From Candidatus Bipolaricaulota bacterium (GTDB taxonomy: Bacteria; Bipolaricaulota; Bipolaricaulia; UBA7950; UBA9294): DNA of 5,297 nucleotides. A program made the translations under genes and the position numbers. This document shows, piece after piece, positions 1-5,297 of this stretch (its first letter is position 1; the number at the start of each line of letters is the position of its first letter). The stretch covers positions 1 to 5,297 of the forward strand of contig JAUWOJ010000072.1 in NCBI GenBank assembly GCA_030612175.1. Reading direction: 5' to 3'. The notes beneath the pieces were generated by a model. That model searched no databases. It was not told the origin of the DNA and saw only the letters and a program-made list of their open reading frames with translations.

Positions 1-10
1 GTCCTGACAT
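1..10 (-). CDS. Possible 5' end of a gene leaving the window
   Basis: On the minus strand an ATG at 10-8 opens a reading frame (Met-Ser-Gly) that runs off the left edge. It is preceded by GGGGAG (complement of 16-21) five bases upstream, a good ribosome binding site, and by a candidate promoter at 44-73. Only three codons are visible, so no product can be named. The call rests entirely on the start signals. A chance ATG next to a purine-rich stretch is the alternative. Confidence 0.35.
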
Positions 11-43
11 ACCTTCTCCCCTATTTACTCAGTATTACTAGTC

Positions 44-73
44 ATCATAGCATTTTGCTGCCATGCGATGCAA
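44..73 (-). promoter_or_regulatory. Candidate sigma70 promoter for the left-edge gene
   Basis: Read on the minus strand, TTGCAT (73-68) and TATGAT (49-44) are separated by 18 bases. The -10 matches five of six consensus bases and the -35 only three. Transcription would begin near position 37, giving a leader of about 27 bases that contains the GGGGAG site before the ATG at 10. The agreement of promoter, binding site and start codon on one strand is the main support. Confidence 0.33.
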
Positions 74-161
74 GCAGTTAAGCTTCGGTTCCCCACGCCC
101 CAGGCAAGATTTTTCTCTCGCCCGTTCGTTTCACTCACTCAGTTATTCAAGCAATCACTTA

Positions 162-225
162 TCAGGAAAGGCAGTAATCAGTTCTCAGTTTTCAGGAAAG
201 GCAGTAATCAGTTATCAGTTCTCAG
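162..225. repeat. Direct repeat with heptamer units
   Basis: A 22-base sequence beginning TCAGGAAAGGCAGTAATCAG occurs exactly at 162-183 and again at 192-213, a period of 30. Within and after it lie seven-base units: TCAGTTC (178-184), TCAGTTT (185-191), TCAGTTA (208-214), TCAGTTC (215-221), then TCAG (222-225). A reading frame runs through the region from 68 to 313, but its protein is low-complexity and repeats because the DNA repeats, so I do not call it a gene. Confidence 0.8.
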
Positions 226-236
226 ACCGTTCGTAG

Positions 237-257
237 CGTTGGAACCTGTGTCCAACG
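237..257. repeat. Short perfect hairpin
   Basis: CGTTGGA (237-243) and TCCAACG (251-257) form a perfect 7-bp stem around a 7-base loop. No T-tract follows on either strand, so it is not a typical intrinsic terminator. It lies in the repeat-rich spacer directly after the heptamer repeats and is probably another repeat-family fragment. Confidence 0.5.
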
Positions 258-277
258 TCAAACCCAACATCGCAAGG

Positions 278-334
278 AAGCTACTCGGGGGGTGTAGTAC
301 GTCCTTAAACTAATTACTACACCCCCCAAGCTAC
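278..334. repeat. 13-bp palindrome flanked by 7-bp direct repeats
   Basis: GGGGGGTGTAGTA (287-299) and TACTACACCCCCC (315-327) are exact reverse complements around a 15-base loop (300-314). The hairpin is bracketed by AAGCTAC at 278-284 and AAGCTAC at 328-334. A palindrome within short direct repeats resembles a very small REP- or MITE-like insertion with a target-site duplication. There is no T-tract, so a simple terminator is unlikely. The stem is certain. The mobile-element reading is inference, weakened by the two extra bases between the left direct repeat and the stem. Confidence 0.65.
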
Positions 335-340
335 ACAAGC

Positions 341-363
341 ACAACCCTGGTCTTTTGGGTTGT
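341..363 (+). other. Hairpin with T-rich tail, weakly terminator-like
   Basis: ACAACCC (341-347) pairs with GGGTTGT (357-363) across a 9-base loop. On the plus strand it is followed by TTGCTTTT, giving a poor U-rich tail. No plus-strand gene ends just upstream, so a role as terminator is doubtful and it may belong to the repeat field. Confidence 0.3.
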
Positions 364-377
364 TTGCTTTTCCCAAT

Positions 378-595
378 CAACTATTCAACTATTTCCCTAT
401 TTAACTGCTTCACCGTTTCTTTGTCTTTCACCGTTTTTCGACTCTCGACTGTGGGCTCTAGGCTAGTTTTTCACACATCACCGATCACCCATTACGCATC
501 ACCGTTTTTTCGACTGCTGACTGTCTTTTCACTCACCATTTCGCAATCCGCAATCCGCAATTCGCGATCGCCTCTTCTTCTTTGCGTTCTTTGCG
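378..595. repeat. Mosaic of degenerate short tandem repeats
   Basis: The stretch is built of short tandem units, mostly seven bases. These are CAACTATT twice (378-393), CGACTCT-CGACTGT (439-452), five units of the form TCACNNA/T (471-505), CGACTGC-TGACTGT (511-524), four GCAATCC-like units (543-570), and the 9-mer TTCTTTGCG twice (578-595). Such word-like arrays recall the STRR families of cyanobacteria and similar intergenic repeats in environmental bacteria. An open frame crosses 355-690, but it is a by-product of this simple sequence and runs into the radical SAM gene in antisense. No protein-coding gene is supported. Confidence 0.75.
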
Positions 596-596
596 T

Positions 597-613
597 CTTG
601 GCGAGAGGCCAAG
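597..613. repeat. Stem-loop at the 3' side of the radical SAM gene
   Basis: CTTGGC (597-602) and GCCAAG (608-613) form a perfect 6-bp stem with a 5-base loop, three bases beyond the minus-strand stop codon at 619-617. Its place suits a transcript end. However, the minus-strand sequence that follows is A-rich rather than T-rich, so it is not a canonical intrinsic terminator. It continues the TTCTTTGCG repeat unit and may be part of that repeat family. Confidence 0.35.
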
Positions 614-616
614 CTT

Positions 617-1573
617 CTAAGGGTCTTCAAATGGATGTGGCTGAACAAAATTGGGTAGATAGTTTGCAGGGCTTTCTAGTGCTTGGGTAAAGCCTCGCTT
701 GAAACCAAGCCGTTCCATCTCTGAGAGGACTGCCGCATACTCGCTTTGGTAAAGTGTGCGCCCAAGATTGGGATGAGAAGCCGCCAACGGTGTGGGATGG
801 TACTGTGACATCAAGGAAACATAAACGGTAGGGGATAGTTCCTGGGCAATGAATTGCAGACATCGCTTGCTATTCTCGACATGCCCCGGAAGAACCAGAT
901 GCCGGATGACAAGCCCGGAACGGATCAAGCCATTGCAATCCAGTTCAACGTCCGCTCCATACTGGCGATACATCTCCTTGATCGCTTTCGTCGCTATCTC
1001 CGGATAGTCCGGAGTATCGGAGTAACTTGCAGCCAAGTCCTTTTCCATATATTTGAGATCAGGAAGATACACATCGATGATCCCCCGCAGGGAAGCAAGT
1101 GTTTCTACCTTGTCATAAGCGTTGGTGTTCATAACATAAGTTGGAGGCTCTTTTCTCTCTTCAAGGGCGGCAATGATAGCTTTCATTTGAGGGATACAAT
1201 GGGAGGGCGAGACAAAACCCACAGCTGTAACACCACTATCTAAGATTAATTCTATTTGCTCTATGACCTCATCAAGTCCCAGTGCGCGTTCGCGAATCTG
1301 CCCATGATTACGGCTGATCTGATAATTCTGACAGAAGACGCACTGCATATTGCAACGGGCAAAGAAGACATTGCATATCCCATTTCTCCCGCTTAGGATC
1401 GGCTCCTCGCCGGTGTGGGCACAGATAGAACCGATGCTAAAACCGGTACCTGTCTGGCAGTAACCCAGTCTATTTGAGCTACGATCAGCGTAACACTCCC
1501 TCGGGCACACTGTGCAGTCCTGCAATTCCTGGAGTACTTCCTGCATCTTCCGGTTGATTTGGCTGCTCGACAT
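617..1573 (-). CDS. Radical SAM protein, PflX-like (COG1313)
   Basis: This encodes a 318-residue cytosolic iron-sulfur protein related to pyruvate formate-lyase activating enzymes. Cys74, Cys78 and Cys81 (CNMQCVFC) form the CX3CX2C motif that binds the SAM-cleaving [4Fe-4S] cluster. An N-terminal cysteine group (Cys20, Cys23, Cys27, Cys39, in a CxxCPRxC setting) is typical of this family and may hold a second metal site. Other family-like blocks are GFVSPSH (119-125), YLPDLKY (169-175), RHLVLPGH (224-231) and SLMSQYHP (253-260). Length matches full members of the family. The substrate is unknown, and no glycyl-radical enzyme or other partner gene lies in the window, so a role as a formate-lyase activator is not supported. 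The ATG at 1573 has no clear Shine-Dalgarno. Met10 is an alternative start but has no better site. Family assignment is sure, function is not. Confidence 0.93.
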   Translation of the reverse strand: MSSSQINRKMQEVLQELQDCTVCPRECYADRSSNRLGYCQTGTGFSIGSICAHTGEEPILSGRNGICNVFFARCNMQCVFCQNYQISRNHGQIRERALGLDEVIEQIELILDSGVTAVGFVSPSHCIPQMKAIIAALEERKEPPTYVMNTNAYDKVETLASLRGIIDVYLPDLKYMEKDLAASYSDTPDYPEIATKAIKEMYRQYGADVELDCNGLIRSGLVIRHLVLPGHVENSKRCLQFIAQELSPTVYVSLMSQYHPTPLAASHPNLGRTLYQSEYAAVLSEMERLGFKRGFTQALESPANYLPNFVQPHPFEDP

Positions 1574-1582
1574 AGCTTGCTT

Positions 1583-1588
1583 ATGATA
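1583..1588 (-). promoter_or_regulatory. Possible -10 box close to the radical SAM start
   Basis: On the minus strand TATCAT (five of six consensus bases) ends nine bases before the ATG at 1573. Transcription would start within about three bases of the start codon, which fits the absence of a ribosome binding site. No convincing -35 hexamer lies 16-18 bases further upstream, so this is weak. Confidence 0.22.
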
Positions 1589-1641
1589 CCAGATGTGCCA
1601 AGAGAGTTTCCTGCCAGGAGAGCGCTTCCAGAAGGTGTAAG

Positions 1642-1671
1642 TTGTTTCTCTTTGCTAGTTAGTGGTATGAT
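1642..1671 (+). promoter_or_regulatory. Candidate promoter for the HAD phosphatase gene
   Basis: TTGTTT (1642-1647) and TATGAT (1666-1671) are 18 bases apart. The -10 matches five of six consensus bases and the -35 three. A start near 1678 would give a leader of about 47 bases carrying the GAAAGGG binding site at 1711-1717. It sits in the 151-base spacer between the divergent radical SAM and HAD genes. Confidence 0.35.
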
Positions 1672-1724
1672 TAGCGCCGTTACAAGATCAACATACATCT
1701 GCTCAAATATGAAAGGGAAAAGAG

Positions 1725-2399
1725 ATGATTCGTGGGATTATTTTTGATTTTGATGGCGTTATTCTGGATACAGAGACCCCAGTTTTTAGATCTTGGCAGG
1801 AAGTTCTAGAACGCCGGGGCTGCAAGCTCTCCCTTGCTGCCTGGGCGAAATACATTGGTCGCTCTCCGGACTCGTTTGATCCCTGTAGCCACCTAGAAGG
1901 GAACTTGTCAGGGACAAGTGAGTGCGAACTGATCCACCAGGAACAAAAGCAACGAGAAGCCCAACTCCTGAGAGACCAGCCCATACTCCCTAGCGTAGAA
2001 GCGTATATTGCTAGCGCAGTGCATTTGGGTCTAAAGTTGGGTATCGCCTCTAGTTCACCGCGAGATTGGGTAACAAGTCACCTTGCACGCTTTGGGCTAG
2101 AAACATTCTTTGACTGTATTCGATGTTCCGATGATGTTACGCATGCCAAACCTAATCCTGAACTATATGTTTCTGCCCTCAAAGGATTAGGTCTCCAAGC
2201 TGATGAAGTTATTGCCCTTGAGGATTCACCTAATGGTATACTAGCAGCAAAACAAGCAAAGATCTTCTGTGTGGCAATTCCAAACGCTATGACACAAGAA
2301 CTACCACTGGATCATGCGGATTTGATCCTGGGCTCGATGGCAGACATTCCTTTAGAGGAACTGCTAGGAAAGATTAACGACTTACCCGGCAGAGAATAA
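1725..2399 (+). CDS. HAD-family phosphatase, YhcW / beta-phosphoglucomutase-like
   Basis: A 224-residue soluble haloacid dehalogenase-superfamily enzyme, expected to remove or move a phosphoryl group on a small metabolite using Mg2+. Motif I is FDFDGV, with nucleophile Asp8 and general acid/base Asp10. A helical cap (subclass I) spans roughly residues 15-85. Motif II is the ASSS stretch (108-111), motif III is Lys142 in the KPNPELY block, and motif IV is Glu166-Asp167 in EDSPNG. Residues around RGIIFDFDGVILDTET, the Trp40-Ile44-Gly45 region and SSSPRDWV strongly resemble Bacillus YhcW as I recall it. All catalytic residues are present and the length is normal. GAAAGGG at 1711-1717 lies seven bases before the ATG. 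The gene diverges from the radical SAM gene and converges on the DUF5320 gene with a 23-base gap. The substrate cannot be read from the sequence. Phosphoglucomutase activity is possible, but general sugar-phosphate phosphatase activity is likelier. Confidence 0.93.
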   Translation: MIRGIIFDFDGVILDTETPVFRSWQEVLERRGCKLSLAAWAKYIGRSPDSFDPCSHLEGNLSGTSECELIHQEQKQREAQLLRDQPILPSVEAYIASAVHLGLKLGIASSSPRDWVTSHLARFGLETFFDCIRCSDDVTHAKPNPELYVSALKGLGLQADEVIALEDSPNGILAAKQAKIFCVAIPNAMTQELPLDHADLILGSMADIPLEELLGKINDLPGRE

Positions 2400-2422
2400 C
2401 ATAGCCGCTAGATAGAAACCCA

Positions 2423-2782
2423 TTAGTCTTCTTTGTGCGCTTCCATCTCCTCCATTTGCTTTTGTACATTCGTTAACATCGTTTGTAGTTGTTCTGCTTG
2501 CGACTGAAGCGCAGCTAAGTCTGGCCCCGCGGTCTGCCCCGGTACAGGCGGATAATTGTTACCATATGTCCATGGAGCATAGGATGGAGGATAAGCAGGA
2601 TAGGCTGCTTGATACCCATACCCACCTCTTCGCCAGCCAAGCCCAAAACCTCTACCAAAGCCTCCGCCTCTGCCATACGAACCACTGGCAAAACCAGGAG
2701 CTACATTCCCCGCGCAATAACCTAATCCTCTTCCTGTCATTGACCCCATTCCAGCCGGTCCGGTACGATCTCCTCTTGGCAT
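2423..2782 (-). CDS. DUF5320 family protein, Gly/Tyr-rich with C-terminal coiled coil
   Basis: A 119-residue protein whose first 25 residues (starting MPRGDRTGPAGMG and ending TGRGLGYCAG) carry the hallmark of DUF5320. The middle is a Gly/Arg/Phe-rich stretch (about 34-56) followed by a Tyr/Pro-rich stretch (57-82). Residues 88-115 form a probable short coiled coil rich in Leu, Gln and Glu, suggesting oligomerisation. Cys23 is the only cysteine. Function is unknown. In many anaerobes such genes lie near NifX/NifB-type iron-molybdenum cofactor proteins or Mrp-type ATPases, but none is visible here. The start is well supported: AGGAGG (complement of 2796-2791) is eight bases upstream of the ATG, and a near-consensus promoter lies at 2822-2849. 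Both signals suggest strong expression. No terminator is evident in the short gap to the converging HAD gene. Confidence 0.9.
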   Translation of the reverse strand: MPRGDRTGPAGMGSMTGRGLGYCAGNVAPGFASGSYGRGGGFGRGFGLGWRRGGYGYQAAYPAYPPSYAPWTYGNNYPPVPGQTAGPDLAALQSQAEQLQTMLTNVQKQMEEMEAHKED

Positions 2783-2810
2783 GATACAACCCTCCTAGTA
2801 ACTTATTTCT

Positions 2811-2820
2811 TGCATATGCA
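2811..2820. promoter_or_regulatory. Perfect 10-bp palindrome at the DUF5320 transcription start
   Basis: TGCATATGCA is its own reverse complement and lies immediately downstream of the -10 box, covering the expected transcription start. This is a classic place for a repressor operator. A 10-base palindrome can arise by chance, so the role is inferred. Confidence 0.35.
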
Positions 2821-2821
2821 C

Positions 2822-2849
2822 ATTATACTCAGGTCCAAAGCTTTTTCAA
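2822..2849 (-). promoter_or_regulatory. Strong sigma70-type promoter for the DUF5320 gene
   Basis: Read on the minus strand, TTGAAA (2849-2844) and a perfect TATAAT (2827-2822) are separated by 16 bases. Transcription should start near 2815, giving a leader of about 33 bases with the AGGAGG site. It is the closest match to consensus in the window. Confidence 0.72.
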
Positions 2850-2884
2850 CTCTACTATCATTCAAATATCGATACGCCTGAGCT

Positions 2885-2995
2885 GAAGATCTGTTCTACA
2901 GAATCCTTCAAATTTATGCTGACCCAGCTCGCTAAACACTGCACCCTTCTTTCTCTTGCACGATCCAGTGGCTACTGTGGTCAACAGAGCGAGCT
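2885..2995. other. Spacer with potential nested RNA structure
   Basis: Two foldable units lie in the spacer between the DUF5320 promoter and the small membrane protein gene. The first (2885-2909) pairs GAAG-A-TCTGT with ACAGA-T-CTTC across a 3-base loop with two single-base bulges. The second has an exact 8-bp outer stem, AGCTCGCT (2926-2933) with AGCGAGCT (2988-2995). It encloses CACTG/CAGTG (2937-2941 with 2966-2970) and, as an alternative, CAGT/ACTG (2967-2970 with 2975-2978). I do not recognise a known riboswitch or small RNA. No convincing promoter shows which strand would be transcribed. Confidence 0.35.
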
Positions 2996-3003
2996 TTCTC
3001 GGT

Positions 3004-3033
3004 TTGCCAACATCGATAAGAATACAGTAAACT
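3004..3033 (+). promoter_or_regulatory. Candidate promoter for the small membrane protein gene
   Basis: TTGCCA (3004-3009, five of six consensus bases) and TAAACT (3028-3033, four of six) are 18 bases apart. The expected transcription start falls at about 3040-3041, on the start codon. The inverted repeat ACAGT-AA-ACTGT (3024-3035) overlaps the -10 box and could be an operator half-site pair. Confidence 0.4.
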
Positions 3034-3040
3034 GTTTGAC

Positions 3041-3241
3041 ATGATGAAAGTCACACAGTTCTACTCCTACTCAGTTCTGCTTGGTATGGGCGCAGCGCTT
3101 ATCGGTTTAGTGGTTGGCCTGCTAATCAAACCTCCAACAGCTGCAATTACCTCAGTCCTGATGGTCATTGGAGGCTTGTTGATCGCCGGGTCAATTTTCC
3201 TTGCAAGACGATTCAGAAAGCGAGCCCAGAAAAAAGTCTAA
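3041..3241 (+). CDS. Small two-helix membrane protein
   Basis: A 66-residue hypothetical protein. Hydrophobic segments at about 10-29 and 34-55, both rich in Gly and Ala with small-residue spacings (GMGAALIGLVVG; GGLLIAG), are joined by a KPPT turn. This predicts a helical hairpin in the membrane. The C-terminal tail (RRFRKRAQKKV) is strongly basic, so by the positive-inside rule both ends should be cytoplasmic. I recognise no family. There is no Shine-Dalgarno before ATG 3041 or ATG 3044, but the candidate promoter suggests a leaderless message. Even codon use and the coherent two-helix design favour a real gene over a chance frame. It stands alone, converging on pyruvate kinase with a 124-base gap that shows only weak hairpins. 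Confidence 0.6.
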   Translation: MMKVTQFYSYSVLLGMGAALIGLVVGLLIKPPTAAITSVLMVIGGLLIAGSIFLARRFRKRAQKKV

Positions 3242-3365
3242 GATCTTTTCTCTTCGCACAGGAAGATCAACCTCTGCATCGTCCTCCTAATGACTATAGT
3301 TGCCATAGAATGGTTTGTGTCGCCAACCAAGAGAGAGCTGGTTCAGAGAAGGTCGGGGTCTACAG

Positions 3366-4802
<1,437 letters not shown>

Positions 4803-4805
<3 letters not shown>

Positions 4806-4818
4806 TCCGCCATCTCCC
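4803..4818 (-). promoter_or_regulatory. Ribosome binding site and TTG start of pyk
   Basis: GGGAG (complement of 4818-4814) is eight bases from the TTG at 4805-4803. The ATG at 4813-4811 touches the binding site, so it is too close to be used well. It would encode only Met-Ala-Asp before a TGA (4804-4802) that overlaps the TTG. The spacing therefore selects TTG. Confidence 0.75.
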
Positions 4819-4835
4819 TAATCAGTTGTCCATCT

Positions 4836-4841
4836 ATTCTA
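4836..4841 (-). promoter_or_regulatory. Possible -10 box for pyk
   Basis: TAGAAT on the minus strand matches five of six consensus bases and would place the transcript start near 4829, about 24 bases before the TTG. The best -35 candidate 17 bases upstream (TTTCCT) is poor, so this is tentative. Confidence 0.25.
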
Positions 4842-4977
4842 CGATTTTCTTCCCGAGCAGGAAACCTCTCTGCGCGGAATGCGAATCATAAGATATCCCT
4901 CTCCCTCGAGGAGGTTGTGCCCGCAAAGGTGTTAAATGAGGCAATTCGGATCTTTCTCTTGGCTTTCCTCGATCAGC

Positions 4978-4983
4978 TATAAT
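4978..4983 (+). promoter_or_regulatory. Candidate -10 box for yjbQ
   Basis: A perfect TATAAT lies 66 bases before the yjbQ start in the spacer shared with divergent pyk. No good -35 is found at 16-18 bases; CTTGGC sits too close. The promoter may be activator-dependent, or the hexamer may be a chance match. Confidence 0.35.
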
Positions 4984-5035
4984 GAATCTTTGCTGGCTAG
5001 ATGCAATCAGACTGCGAAACCAATATGAGAAGTAC

Positions 5036-5041
5036 AAGGGG
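5036..5041 (+). promoter_or_regulatory. Ribosome binding site that decides the yjbQ start
   Basis: AAGGGG (5036-5041) lies eight bases before GTG 5050. The in-frame GTG at 5041 overlaps this site and cannot use it, so GTG 5050 is preferred. Confidence 0.65.
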
Positions 5042-5049
5042 TGATTACG

Positions 5050-5297
5050 GTGAGAAGCTTTCGCAAGGAATTATGGTTTGAGATCCCGACAAGAAGAGCG
5101 TTTATCAATATTACAGGGCAAGTGGAAACAGCAATAGCCGAAAGCGGAGTGAAAGAAGGCTTATGCCTGGTGAACGCAATGCACATTACCGCAAGTGTCT
5201 ATATCAACGATGATGAACGTGGTTTGCTCTCCGATTACGAGAATTGGCTGGAGGGGTTAGCACCCCATGAGCCAGTTTCTCACTATCGACATAACAA
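5050..5297 (+). CDS. yjbQ: YjbQ family protein (UPF0047), 3' end missing
   Basis: The first 82 codons of a protein normally about 135-140 residues long, cut by the right edge. From GTG 5050 it reads RSFRKELWFEIPTRRAFINI (2-21), then GLCLVNAMHITASVYINDDE (37-56) and LAPHEPVSHYRHN (70-82), the family's most conserved blocks. His45 in AMHITAS and Asp54-Asp55 are among the residues conserved across YjbQ proteins. The family is a small, compact, oligomeric cytosolic protein. E. coli YjbQ has been linked to weak thiamine-phosphate synthase activity, and the true role is unsettled. No thiamine gene is visible in the window. It is divergent from pyk, so the two could share regulation, though nothing in the spacer proves this. 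Confidence 0.93.
   Translation, partial: MRSFRKELWFEIPTRRAFINITGQVETAIAESGVKEGLCLVNAMHITASVYINDDERGLLSDYENWLEGLAPHEPVSHYRHN

Noticed and set aside
162..225. CRISPR-like array
   Set aside because: There are only two copies of the 22-base repeat with an 8-base gap. Spacers would be far too short, and no cas gene is present.
68..313. Plus-strand open frame of 81 codons in the left spacer
   Set aside because: The protein repeats because the 22-base DNA repeat lies inside it, and it spans two hairpins. It resembles no family and has no ribosome binding site.
564..571. GCGATCGC, the cyanobacterial HIP1 octamer
   Set aside because: Only one copy was noticed in the window, and it overlaps the GCAATCC repeat units, so it does not support a cyanobacterial origin.
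355..690. Plus-strand open frame of 111 codons
   Set aside because: It reads through the heptamer mosaic and then antisense into the radical SAM gene. The composition reflects simple repeats.
3242..3268. Inverted repeat GATCTT / AAGATC after the small membrane protein gene
   Set aside because: The stem is only 6 bp around a 15-base loop with no T-tract, which is too weak to call a terminator.
3325..3343. AACCA / TGGTT hairpin downstream of pyk
   Set aside because: A 5-bp stem without a T-rich tail is expected by chance.
4834..5037. Minus-strand open frame of 67 codons between pyk and yjbQ
   Set aside because: It has no recognisable motif and no good start signals, and it covers the spacer that must hold the promoters of both divergent genes.

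Overview
The window looks like a piece of a bacterial chromosome of moderate GC content. It carries five recognisable or plausible complete genes, one partial gene at the right edge, and possibly the first codons of another at the left edge. Shine-Dalgarno sites, sigma70-type promoter hexamers and the protein families (radical SAM PflX-like, YhcW-like HAD phosphatase, DUF5320, pyruvate kinase, YjbQ) are all bacterial. DUF5320 and PflX-type proteins are common in anaerobes, and the repeat-laden spacer resembles those of environmental or uncultivated lineages. An anaerobic or candidate-phylum bacterium is therefore a reasonable guess, but the sequence does not fix the phylum.

Layout: positions 1-10 may be the start of a minus-strand gene that leaves the window. 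Positions 11-616 hold no convincing gene. This stretch is a repeat field: a 22-base direct repeat, three hairpins, and a mosaic of degenerate tandem units of mostly seven bases. Next come a minus-strand radical SAM gene (617-1573) and a divergent plus-strand HAD phosphatase (1725-2399). The HAD gene converges on a minus-strand DUF5320 gene (2423-2782), which has the best promoter in the window. A spacer able to fold into secondary structure (2850-3003) precedes a small two-helix membrane protein gene (3041-3241, plus). That gene lacks a ribosome binding site and may be leaderless. It converges on pyruvate kinase (3366-4805, minus), which starts at TTG. A 244-base divergent spacer then leads to yjbQ (5050 to the window end, plus).

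The genes do not form an operon: nearly every neighbouring pair is divergent or convergent, so each is probably transcribed on its own. The only clear metabolic assignment is pyruvate kinase, the ATP-forming last step of glycolysis. The radical SAM, HAD and YjbQ proteins belong to known families but have no firm substrate here. Pyruvate kinase is clearly richer in G+C than its neighbours, a possible sign of separate ancestry. I found no CRISPR array, tRNA, rRNA, transposase, defence cassette or other evident new multi-gene system.
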